Of a DNA stretch of 64,000 nucleotides, positions 1 to 8,709 are shown in pieces. Both the position numbers and the translations under genes were made by a program. Position 1 is the stretch's first letter; each line of letters begins with the position of its first letter. The DNA is taken from positions 1 through 64,000 of the forward strand of contig JAFKAC010000010.1 of the NCBI GenBank assembly GCA_025766275.1. Reading direction: 5' to 3'. Below the pieces are notes generated by a model. It was not told the origin of the DNA and did no database searches. It saw nothing but the letters and a program-made list of their open reading frames with translations. The stretch comes from Lactarius indigo (taxonomy: Eukaryota; Basidiomycota; Agaricomycetes; Russulales; Russulaceae).

Positions 1-2568
1 CATGGGGCCAATTGTTATGCGCGAATTCGGCTATTGGTAGATACGCGGCCCAGTTATCTTGGCGCTCATTCACCCAGAAGCGCAAGTACTGTTCCAACCA
101 CTGATTGGTCCTCTCCGATTGCCCATCAGTGCGTGGGTGATACGCCGTGGATATGTTCTGTTGAACCCCCAAAATTCGACACGCTTCTCTTGTGAACTTG
201 GATGTGAAGCGGGGGTCTCGATCACTGATGATTTTGCGCGGTAGTCCGAATCGCTTAAAAATATGGCTGACGTACAGCGCGGCGGTTTCTTCTGCGGTTA
301 TTTCTTCTCTGCACGGTATGAACACCGAGGCTTTGCTACAGTCGTGGTCGGTGACAGTAAGGATACTGTCGTACCCTTCGGACGTCGGCAGCTTGGTGAT
401 GAAATCGATCGCCACCGTTTGAAAGGGGAGCGCATCGATCATTGGCGTAATGGGGTGTAGTGCTGCTCGTATGGGGCGTGTGTTTACCTTGTTTCGTTGG
501 CATTCCGCGCACCCTTGGACATATTCGTACACATCCTTCCGCAGTCGCGGCCACCAGTAGTGCCTCTCCAGGATTCGTTGCGTTTTTGCGATTCCCGGGT
601 GGCCATGTATCGGCAAGTCGTGATGGTCGTGAATCAGCACGCGGTGTGTCGATGCTGGTCCAGTTACTACGAACCTGCCATCCTTATACCATTCTCCCTG
701 TATCTTCTTCAATTGGTGGGAGTTTGCCCATATCTTGATTATTTGTTCGTCTTGCTGATGTCGCGGCTGCAGTAAGTTTGGGTTGAGGGTCAACATTCTT
801 GCCGCGTTGAGAGTTTGGACGAATACTTCCGGGGGGAGCACTACTACTTCGCTGTTGTCCCCTACCCCTTGGTCGTAGTCTGGTCGCCGCGACAGCGCAT
901 CGGCTCTTCCGTTGTTCTTTCCCTTGATATGATGGATCTCAAAATCGTATTCGGAGAGTTCGAGCACCTCCCTTGCAACGCGCCTGCTGATCTTTTGCGG
1001 CGACTTCCAGTACTGTAGGTTTAGGTGGTCGGAGTAAATCTTGATTTTGTGTGGTGCTCCGGCTAGTAACGGTCTCCAGTTTCTCAGAGCCTTGACGATT
1101 GCGAGTAGCTCCAGATCGTAAATGTCATAATTTCGCTCCGCTTCGGAGAGCGTTGCGGAGTAGTATCCTATGGGGTGTCGTTTTCCGTCAGATTTTTTTG
1201 CAGTAGTACAGCTCCCACCGCGTAACCCGAGGCGTCAACTTCTAGTTCGAACGGGTCTTGGAGAACGGGATGTGCCAATACTGGTTCTTCGGTTACGAGA
1301 CGTTTCAGGGTGTTGAAGGCCTTGTCTTCCTCCTCGGTCCACCTCCATTCTTCGTCTTTTCGTGTTAGTTTGGTAAGTGGTTTGGCGTGAGTTGCGAAAC
1401 CGCGAATAAAAAGTCTGTAAAAGTTGCAAAAGCCCAGGAAGGACCGCACGTCTTTGACTTTTGTTGGTGTGGGCCAGTTTGTGATGCCTTGAACTTTTAC
1501 GGGGTCCATGCGGGTCACCCCCCTTTCAAGGATTACCCCCAGGTAATCCATTCGCGGTTGGTGGAATAGACACTTCTCGAGTTTGAAGTAGAGGTCGTGC
1601 TCGCGCGCGACACACAGCACATCGCGGACTGCGGAAACATGGGCAGCTAGGTCGTGGTCAAAATGAGTCGCGATACCGATGTCATCCATATAAACACGTA
1701 TCGTAGTGCCCAGTCGCTCATGCTTGGCTATCGTGTTGCGATAGATGTGGTTCATCATAGCCTGGAAGGTCGCCGGGGAGTTGGTGAGGCCAAAGAACAT
1801 AACTGTGGGTTCAAAAAGGCCAAATTTAGTTTTAAATGCGGCTTTTTCCTGATCGCCGTCTCGAATGCGTATGTTGTTGTACCCCCATCGGATGTCGAGC
1901 TTTGTATATATGTGGGCGTTGCTGAGGTCTAGGATGAGATCTTGTATAAGCGGTAGCGGGTATTGGTTTCGAATGGTGTGAGAGTTGATGACCCGATAGT
2001 CCTGTACCGGGCGTAGCTTTCCGTCCTTCTTTTTAATGAAGAAGAATGATGACGCGTACGGGGATATAGAAGGGCGTAAGTAGCCCTGTTTAAGCTTCTC
2101 TTCTAAGAATTCTTTGAGTTCGCCTTCCTCCTTTTGCGTCATGGGGTATATTTTGCAGTCTATTGCAGCCGGTGCTGATGGTTTAAAGTCAATCGCATGA
2201 TCCCACGGTCTCGCCGGAGGGAAACGATGCGAGGCCTGTTCATCGAAGAGTTTGCGGAAATCGGCGTATACCGCAGGTAGTTCCACCGCCGTTTGCTGCT
2301 GCTTTGCCGATATAGCCAGTTCCGTCGAGGTCGTGGCTCGGGCGAAGGTTTCTTCGTGTAACTCCTGCACGATAGCCTCCTTTTCAGCAACGATTAGGGC
2401 GCGAACAATGGGTGTCGCGAGTAGATCTTCCGTTGTGGCTAGCACCACGGGTTGCACATCCGGATGTGTGGTGGCGGTGGCCCAGCTAATGGTAGGTTCG
2501 AAGGCGCTGAGCCATGGGTATCCGAGCACCATGTCTTCACTCCCAAGGTCGGTGACTAGGAAGGTCAT
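1..2568 (-). pseudogene. pol: Pol of element 1: reverse transcriptase, RNase H, integrase (frameshifted, left-truncated)
   Basis: The frame from 2568 has the end of protease, then reverse transcriptase with the catalytic box VYMDDIGIATH (about 1695-1665), then the start of RNase H (ELEVDASGYAVGAVL). It stops at 1168. The correct continuation is one frame away: the reading slips at a run of seven T on the plus strand (about 1194-1200), after which RNase H motifs (SDHLNLQYWKSP), the H2C2 finger (a long H...H...C..CQ pattern at about 580-480) and the integrase core with DRDPRFTS and AYHPRTDGQSERTNQWLEQY continue without a stop to base 1. A one-base contraction in a homopolymer explains the break, so this copy is likely inactive, or the base is an assembly error. 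Confidence 0.88.
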
Positions 2569-2573
2569 CTTCT

Positions 2574-2900
2574 TTATCTGTTGTGTGTTTTTACTTCGAG
2601 GTTAACGTAATGAGTGATTAACCCAGCTTTGTTCTCCGTATTATCTATATTCCATATTCTTCGGGGTGTTTGTAATGGTTGTATCGGGATTCCGGCCCGA
2701 GCTGCCATGTTTGGCTTGATGAAGTTGTCGGTCGCTCCAGAGTCGACCAACGCGTTTGTTTCAGTCGTTCGGTAATTCGTTCGGACAGTCACTGGAATTC
2801 GCAAGGATCGGTAGCGCGTTGTCACAATTACAGAATTACATTGTAAAGCCCTCACCCAGACTGACGGGTTCAGGCGTCCCGAAAACCCTCTTTCCCCCAT
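2574..2900 (-). CDS. Aspartic protease domain of element 1
   Basis: A 108-codon frame with the retropepsin active-site signature ALVDSGATDNFI. It overlaps the gag end by about 30 bp in the -1 frame. The flap and C-terminal half of the protease (VTDLGSEDMVLGYPWL) is not in this frame: it opens the next ORF, so a one-base shift near 2575 splits the protease domain. That shift falls within a conserved domain rather than at a domain junction, so I read it as a mutation rather than programmed frameshifting. Processing of the Gag-Pol precursor would be its normal role. Confidence 0.8.
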   Translation of the reverse strand: MGERGFSGRLNPSVWVRALQCNSVIVTTRYRSLRIPVTVRTNYRTTETNALVDSGATDNFIKPNMAARAGIPIQPLQTPRRIWNIDNTENKAGLITHYVNLEVKTHNR

Positions 2901-4912
2901 AGATCCTGAAGGATGAGGTCTTTTACTTCATCCGTGCTATTGGCTACCTGCGTGAGCCACTCCTTGGCTTGTTCTCCCGCGGTTTTCGTGCTTGCCATGT
3001 TGATCTGCGGCATTGGTGTTGTACTTGGCGCCGGTGACATATGTCCCGGCAGCGATGGCTCGTATTGCGACACGGGACCCGGAGGGTAGCCCGTGGTTTC
3101 GGTCATGCGACTGCTAGTTGGCGCATTCTGCTGCCATTGTCTCTGCCTTCGCGGGTATGGACAGTTTCGTGAGAGGTGACCTGGAGCGTCGCAGTTATAA
3201 CAAAGGACGTTCCTTAGGTCTCGTCGCGAGCCTCCTCTCCCTCGTCCCCTTACTCCTGGTCCGCCTCTTGGCGGGAATGGCGGTGCTTGCCAATCCCGGT
3301 GGGGCAACTTGTTGAAATCTACGTCTTCTGACCCTGCCAGGCGTACCTTGGCGCGATCCGCCGAGGTATCCATAGCCCAGGGATTGGCGGGCAGGTTCTG
3401 CGGTAGTGCCCATCCTGCGTTACCGGTCTGCTTCTTTGGTTGCGTGGGGGTGTTCTTGTATTCGTTGAGCCTCGCTTTGAGGTGGATGTAGTTCTTCTGC
3501 CGCTTGAGGACGGCCCTCTTCCAATCATCAAACGTGATCGGGTCGTCGAATTGGAACGCATTCTTGAATAGTTCTCTCGGTAGCCCCGACGTGAAGAGGT
3601 CGATCGTTTGTGGTTCGTTGAGACGGTAATGAGCTTTCCGTGCCAGCTGTTCGAAGTCGTTGACGTACTTATCAATATCTTCGCCAACCATTTTGAACCC
3701 CTTCCTTAGTATTGCTTGTGCCTGTTCGCGTTCCAGCGTATTTTCAAATCGCTGGCTGAAGCCGTCGGCCACGGCGTCCCACAAGTCGCGAGTATAGGGA
3801 CTAATCCCTCGTTGTATCTGCCTGTTGAGCCAGTTCAGGAACGATAGGACCCATTCGCTGACTGCTCCGCCTTTGATGTATGAAAGGAACAGGAGGCATC
3901 TCCTGTAATCGTTGCGCATGATAGGGGCGTCCAGGTTCATGCCCCAGTAGACGTGCCACTGTGTCAGAAATTGGTCGACTTTGAGTCTGTCTCCGTCAAA
4001 AATGGAAGGTGGCTCGCCGGTTAGCTTTTCGTTATGATGTCCCCCTCCTCCGACATCTCCGCCGCCTCCTCCACCGCCTCCTCCGCCTCCTGGTGGTCCT
4101 GCGGGAGGCATTCTTGGTGGCTCCGTTCGTCGTAGGTCAAATGGGATACCTCCCCCTGGTGGCGGTGGCGGGTCTCCACCCGGTCCTCCCACTCCTGGCG
4201 GGAGGTCTAGCGCGGGCTGTCGCCCAGATGGGGGGTCCCCTCGATCTGAGCCTATTGCTCTAAAGATCGCTGCGTCGTCGGCGGTCATGCGTACGCCTGT
4301 CTCGGGGTTAATAGGCATGAGGATTTCTCGTGCCTCTTCTTGTATTACGCGTGCTTCTTCTATTGCGACTTCTTCCATGGCTCGGGTTATGGTTGCCATG
4401 ATAGCTGGTGAGCGGATGTGAATTGGCTCTGGTTCTGTAATGTGCGCGGACTCAGCTCGTTCGATGAGGAGATCCTGTATTGCTCCTCCGCTTGTCTCCG
4501 TTTGATTGGGTTCTCGTCCCTCGCTTTCGTCTTGGCTGCTTTGCCCTTCTTCTGATACTACTTCTCCGGTGGAATGTTCTCGTATTTGTCCGTCAATGGG
4601 ACCCCAATCTGCTCGGCTATTGAGCTCTCGGGCGTCGATGTCACACTGATATCTGGGTCCTGCCGGTCGTATAACGTCCCAGTGGGAATCTATGGGGTTC
4701 CACGCAACCTCTGTCCAACACAAATGGTCGAAGTTGAACTCAACTGGTCGGAACCTGCTAGGTCCGTTGAATTCCACGAAATATCCGGTTTCTTCTTGTC
4801 TTTCCCTCCAACTAGCAGCTTGTAAAAAGCGCGTGGGGACGTTGCGTTCTCCTCTTCTTGGGAGCGAATAGGGACGGAAACTCGTCCACTGGTCTCTTGT
4901 TGTTACGGCCAC
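2870..4912 (-). CDS. gag: Gag polyprotein of element 1 with CCHC zinc knuckle
   Basis: A 680-codon open frame. The N-terminal 300 residues are acidic and then rich in Pro and Gly, including an uninterrupted Gly tract (about 4050-4090). The middle has the retrotransposon gag core, including a stretch around FLTQWHVYWGMNLD and a block with YVNDFEQLARKA. A single zinc knuckle CYNCDAPGHLSRNC (CX2CX4HX4C) lies near residue 590 and should bind the element RNA during particle assembly. The frame ends 30 bp inside the next ORF (2574-2900), which lies in the -1 frame relative to gag, so protease and pol could be reached by frameshifting. The start is the first ATG, just 20 bp downstream of the LTR end and overlapping the primer-binding site, so the true start may be slightly internal. 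Confidence 0.88.
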   Translation of the reverse strand: MAVTTRDQWTSFRPYSLPRRGERNVPTRFLQAASWRERQEETGYFVEFNGPSRFRPVEFNFDHLCWTEVAWNPIDSHWDVIRPAGPRYQCDIDARELNSRADWGPIDGQIREHSTGEVVSEEGQSSQDESEGREPNQTETSGGAIQDLLIERAESAHITEPEPIHIRSPAIMATITRAMEEVAIEEARVIQEEAREILMPINPETGVRMTADDAAIFRAIGSDRGDPPSGRQPALDLPPGVGGPGGDPPPPPGGGIPFDLRRTEPPRMPPAGPPGGGGGGGGGGGDVGGGGHHNEKLTGEPPSIFDGDRLKVDQFLTQWHVYWGMNLDAPIMRNDYRRCLLFLSYIKGGAVSEWVLSFLNWLNRQIQRGISPYTRDLWDAVADGFSQRFENTLEREQAQAILRKGFKMVGEDIDKYVNDFEQLARKAHYRLNEPQTIDLFTSGLPRELFKNAFQFDDPITFDDWKRAVLKRQKNYIHLKARLNEYKNTPTQPKKQTGNAGWALPQNLPANPWAMDTSADRAKVRLAGSEDVDFNKLPHRDWQAPPFPPRGGPGVRGRGRGGSRRDLRNVLCYNCDAPGHLSRNCPYPRRQRQWQQNAPTSSRMTETTGYPPGPVSQYEPSLPGHMSPAPSTTPMPQINMASTKTAGEQAKEWLTQVANSTDEVKDLILQDLWGKEGFRDA

Positions 4913-4918
4913 GGTGGT

Positions 4919-4929
4919 ATCTTGGTCTT
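4919..4929 (-). promoter_or_regulatory. Primer-binding site of element 1, complementary to the predicted transcript 5' end
   Basis: Two bases after the LTR end, the minus strand reads AAGACCAAGAT. The LTR segment at 5141-5131 reads ATCTTGGTCTT, its exact 11-base complement. That segment begins 34 bases after the TATTTAAA box, where transcription should start. This arrangement matches the self-priming known for Tf1, where the first 11 nt of the mRNA prime minus-strand synthesis in place of a tRNA. Transcript start is inferred from TATA spacing only. Confidence 0.65.
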
Positions 4930-4931
4930 AA

Positions 4932-5452
4932 TGTAACGTCGCCACGACGTTAGCTCGACTTGAGCTCAATGAGGGGTAACAACTTAGCGGATGTCTTGAA
5001 GACTCGAAGGTCCAAGCGTAGGCAATAGTGAACACTCGAAGGTGCACTGTACGTTGAGAGAGAAATCGAAAGGCAGAGAGATCGAGAGGCAGAGAAGTCG
5101 AAAGATAAGAGAAACAAGTGACGATTCAAGAAGACCAAGATGGCGTATCTTGGTCTTCACAAGACGGTTTAAATACACAAGTCAGCAGGCTTTCAAGCGC
5201 TGCTATGAGTCACAGTAAGGTAGCGTCCAACGTATCGCAGAAACATCGCAAACACTAATACTACTAGTACCTGTACTAGTATCGAGTCATCAAGGCACCG
5301 CTCAGTCAGCTATCAGTCGTATCGCCTATCACCTCACCGTATCGCCGTAAGTAAGTCCGCAACTAATCTACCTTACCGCCGTAGTTGCAACCGGTACAGT
5401 AAGGGTCCTCAGAAGTTATCGTACCACAGTACCGAAAGTCCAAAACGTGACA
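4932..5452 (-). repeat. 5' LTR of element 1 (521 bp)
   Basis: Minus-strand LTR starting TGTCACG (at 5452) and ending CGTTACA (at 4932). A TATA-like TATTTAAA is at 5175-5168. Thirty-four bases downstream the LTR carries an inverted repeat with arms GACCAAGAT and ATCTTGGTC. The solo LTR at 16,905-17,424 (520 bp) is the same family, with the same ends, TATA spacing and hairpin, which fixes both boundaries. The first bases right of the LTR (5453-5457, CAACG) would be the target-site duplication, but the partner site lies outside the window. Confidence 0.9.
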
Positions 5453-5457
5453 CAACG

Positions 5458-6648
5458 TGCCAAAGCAACAAAATCAATCACCACCGACAGAAACCCCATC
5501 TATTTCCCATCACCACTGAACCGTCAGCCGAACCATTTGAGGTGGTAGCCATGGACTTCATAGTCAAACTCCCGGTATCAAAGGGGTTTGATTCGATTCT
5601 CACCATCACAGATCATGATTGCTCAAAAGCGGCAATATTCATACCGTGCAACGAAACCATAACGTCAGAAGGAGTGGCAAAACTCTATCTCCGATATGTC
5701 TACCCCCATTATGGCTTACCCCGAAGGGTTATATCAGACCGAGACCCAAGATTCACGTCTACATTCATGAGACAACTATGCAAAACGTTAGGAATACAGC
5801 AAAACGTGTCATCAGCGTATCATCCCCAAATGGACGGACAATCGGAACGCACTAACCAATGGCTAGAACAATACCTACGACATTGGTGTAATGTACAACA
5901 GGACAATTGGGCAGAACTACTACCCATGGCACAATTCGCGCACAATTCATGGAAGAACGCCACCACCAAGCATTCCCCGTTTTCACTCATCATGGGATGG
6001 GAACCGCGAACCACATGGACACCCAAACCGTCAAACAACCCCGTGGTGGATCAGAGATTAGAAGAGTTACTGATACTCCGACAACATGTGCAGGATAGTA
6101 TCAAGCATGCGCAACTCCTTATGGCCCAACGAGGAAAGACAGGATTCACACCTTATCAACAAGGAGACCAAGTATGGTTAGAAGGAACCAATCTCCGTAC
6201 CTTCTACCCCACGAACAAACTAGCTCCAAAATGATACGGACCCTTCAAAATTTCCAAGGTCTTATCAGACGTCTCATACAAGTTAGAGCTTCCGGCATCA
6301 TGGAAGATACATCCAGTATTCCATGCGAACCTTCTAACGCCATATAAGGAAACGGAGATACATGGCGCAAACTATACCCGACCGCCACCAGACCTTATTG
6401 AAGGAGAAGAGGAGTACGAAGTGGAGCGAATTGAAGACGCCCAGGAACAAGGAAGAGGGCGTAAACTCCACTACCTAGTAAAGTGGAAAGGATTCCCACC
6501 AAGTGACAACACCTGGGAACCCGCGACAAACATGACCCACGCCGCAGACGTCATCAAAGACTTTTACCAACGATACCCACCGCCAAAGGGGCTGGGACGA
6601 AACGATATAAGGACACCCCCAGTCACATTCCTCTCAGCCCAACAATGA
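5458..6648 (+). pseudogene. Integrase with C-terminal chromodomain, element 2 (one nonsense codon)
   Basis: The frame opens with the CQ..K end of the H2C2 finger, then the core with AMDFIVKLPVSKGFDSI (first Asp), VISDRDPRF (second Asp) and HPQMDGQSERTNQWLEQY (catalytic Glu). After APK a TGA at 6232-6234 stands where the family has TGG (Trp). Past it the same frame continues with the YGPFKIS and WKIHPVFHANLLTPY motifs of the Gypsy integrase tail and a chromodomain (HYLVKWKGFPPSDNTWEP, about 6460-6520), ending at 6648. A chromodomain places the element among chromoviruses and would direct integration to marked chromatin. Upstream finger residues are lost through insertion of element 1. TGG to TGA is a single transition, so this copy was intact recently. 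Confidence 0.88.
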
Positions 6649-8093
6649 CCGACACCCCAGTATCAGACACCACCCTCGTTCAAGTCCTCAGCAACCCCCA
6701 ACTTGAAGCCGCCCTCGAACGAGGGATCGTCACCATCGACCTCTCCGATATCCCCCCACTGTCACCTCCGCCGTCCCCCCCAACATGCCGTCATCGTCAA
6801 CCCCATTCCCATCGAACGAGAGCCTGGGGAGCTCACCCCATCGACACCCGAGGAAGGGCAATACTCCCCAATGCCCCCTCCTCAACAACAGTCAACCCCT
6901 TTACCCGAACAACAACCTCAATCGCCACCATCCTCCCCGTCATCCACACCACCCCCACCACTAGAACCATTTACCCCAGTCGCGTCCACACCCCCATTGA
7001 CTATAACCGACCCGACTCTCCCCCCAACAACACAGACGACCCTGGTGCCCCATTCTTCCCAAACACCCCAGGAACCCCCAAGTACTACCCATTACAGATC
7101 CCACTACCAGACGGTGGATCCAACCCTGCGAAGTATATTTACTATCGTAAGGGGTTCACCGGAGTAGTGGGGACAATGGGCATCGGGCAACCCCACTATG
7201 AGAGGAAGTCTACCTCTTGTCACTTAGGCCGAATGTCTCGGCACCCCCCCTCACGGCAGAACAGCTGCAGTTCTTCGACCCCCACGACATCCGCGCCTGT
7301 GCTTTAGACGAAACCCTCATCGAGGCTGAACTCGCCACGGCTTACTGCCGAAATCACTAGGCTACGGACGGGACTCTTAGCACTCAAAGAAATCGACGAG
7401 AAGTGCGAGAAGCTAGAGGAAAACGCGTGCAAGCTACGGTCGGAGCGACTTACGGTAGATCTGATGTTAGCCAGCACAAAAAGGCGGCTCCAATATGCAG
7501 GGGCGTTGGCTACTATTGGCGATGAATACGCACGCATGACTGCCCTACCTGCACCCCTCCATCACTCTCATTACGCCATCCCATTCTCCCCGCGACGTGG
7601 AGGACCACTAGAGTTCCCTCGCCTCGCTGACAAAACTCATCGGCGATGTTGCTATCACTGCAACAGCCCCCACCACCTCGTGCGCGACTGCCCCACTCGA
7701 CCACGACCAGCCTGTCGTCACTAGCCAGAGTCAAGAGCATCAATCTTATCGATGCATCTTTCGACGAGCAGGTATGGTCGAGGAAGTGATCACGACCCAC
7801 AGGCCGACGAGTGTATACGACAGGCCGTGACCACGGAAGCCACCACTTCTTTTACGGTCCCTGAACCACCGACAATCGCAGCCCAGACCCAAGGAAGGTG
7901 GTGTGGACGTTGCTTTCATACTTGACGCCAACCACGACGAGATCCGATGCCCGCAGTACGAAATGTGTCGCAAGTGTGGCAAACGTGGACCCTTCCTCTT
8001 TCTCAAAACACACTACTGTCGGCTCGACATTTCTCCCTGGCCGGAGAATGACTTGGACGCCAACATCTACGACCTTGTCGACCCAGAATGTTG
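6645..8093 (+). pseudogene. Extra 3' ORF of element 2: Pro-rich protein with CCHC knuckle and Cys-rich finger
   Basis: Starts at an ATG that overlaps the integrase stop by four bases (ATGA). The first about 45 codons (MTDTPVSDTTLVQVLSN...) are in frame 6645. A shift near 6780 moves the coding signal into the frame of 6703-7167, a very Pro/Ser/Thr-rich linker. Further shifts lead to a helical, charged segment (about 7370-7540), then a knuckle CYHCNSPHHLVRDC (7650-7691), and finally a Cys/His cluster (CPQYEMCRKCGKRG, about 7950-7990, followed by H..YC). It ends 28 bp before the polypurine tract. It is not an envelope gene: I see no signal peptide or membrane segment. Nucleic-acid or Gag-like binding is a guess from the knuckles; the function is unknown. 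Confidence 0.6.
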
Positions 8094-8129
8094 AAGTCGA
8101 GGCGTCTTCAAGCCTGAACGGGGGGTAAT

Positions 8130-8709
8130 GTTACGATTTTTCTATTCCTGCCTTGCTCAACTCTTCAGACTCGTTCCTTCCCTTTTTCCACTCCGTCCCT
8201 TTCCCATATTATGAGCCCTGTATGACTACGCAGACGATACGTTTACCCGGTTCCTATCACGCGCTTTGCTTATCGTTGTTATCTTTCGATAAGCTTGACA
8301 TGTGCTAGTTTCCATTCACTTCTGACCACGCGCAGACCCGCGTGATTCTCCTTTGTCCCCGATTCAGACATCCCTTTATTCCCATTACGATCCACTTTTA
8401 TTCTCCAATAGGGAACGGCGTTATTCCCCTTTTTGTCCAGTACGATACGACGAGTATTTAAGCCTAGCACTACCTAGCTTGTACGGTAGACTAGACTTCT
8501 TGTGTAATACTACACTTGACACCGAGTCTCTCGACCTTCCGACCTTTGCTAGGCCTTCGCATCTTAGCCATCCTCTATAGTCCAAGTGGCATACGTCCTT
8601 GTGACTCTTGTGCACCATTATATCTGAAGTCAAGCCTTTGAGCTTAGACTACCGTCTATCTGACTGACTTGGTACAGGTCGTACCTAACGCCCCTGTAGT
8701 GGCGTTACA
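8130..8709 (+). repeat. 3' LTR of element 2 (580 bp)
   Basis: Begins TGTTACG directly after the polypurine tract ggggggtaa and ends GGCGTTACA. A TATA-like TATTTAAG lies at about 8455. The bases to its right (8710 on) at once resume minus-strand integrase coding of element 3. The LTR differs in sequence from that of element 1 but shares the TGT...ACA ends. Confidence 0.85.

Larger units (their letters stand above)
1..5452 (-). mobile_element. Ty3/Gypsy LTR retrotransposon, element 1 (5' LTR to integrase, cut by window edge)
   Basis: Read on the minus strand the order is LTR (5452-4932), primer-binding site, gag, protease, reverse transcriptase, RNase H, H2C2 zinc finger and integrase core, running off the left edge. 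This order (integrase after RT) is that of Ty3/Gypsy. The insertion point is inside the integrase zinc-finger region of element 2: translation of element 2 resumes at 5458 with the CQ..K part of the finger. The 3' LTR is outside the window, so LTR identity cannot be assessed. The copy carries at least two single-base frameshifts (near 2575 and near 1190) and is probably not autonomous, although most of its reading frames are long and well preserved. Confidence 0.93.
5458..8709 (+). mobile_element. Ty3/Gypsy chromovirus, element 2 (3' part)
   Basis: Plus-strand right part of a Gypsy element: integrase zinc-finger tail, integrase core, GPY/F-like module, chromodomain, an extra downstream ORF with zinc knuckles, a polypurine tract (ggggggtaa, 8121-8129) and the 3' LTR. 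Its left part must continue beyond element 1, which has inserted into it. Its right end abuts the integrase C-terminal region of element 3, so it is itself nested. The only damage seen in the integrase is one nonsense codon at 6232-6234. Confidence 0.9.

Noticed and set aside
2568..2574. Programmed frameshift between protease and RT in element 1
   Set aside because: The shift falls within the conserved second half of the protease domain, not at a domain junction, and there is no clear slippery heptamer; a mutation is simpler.
6645..8093. Envelope-like gene in element 2
   Set aside because: No signal peptide, membrane segment or glycosylation-rich ectodomain; it has Pro-rich and zinc-knuckle sequence instead.
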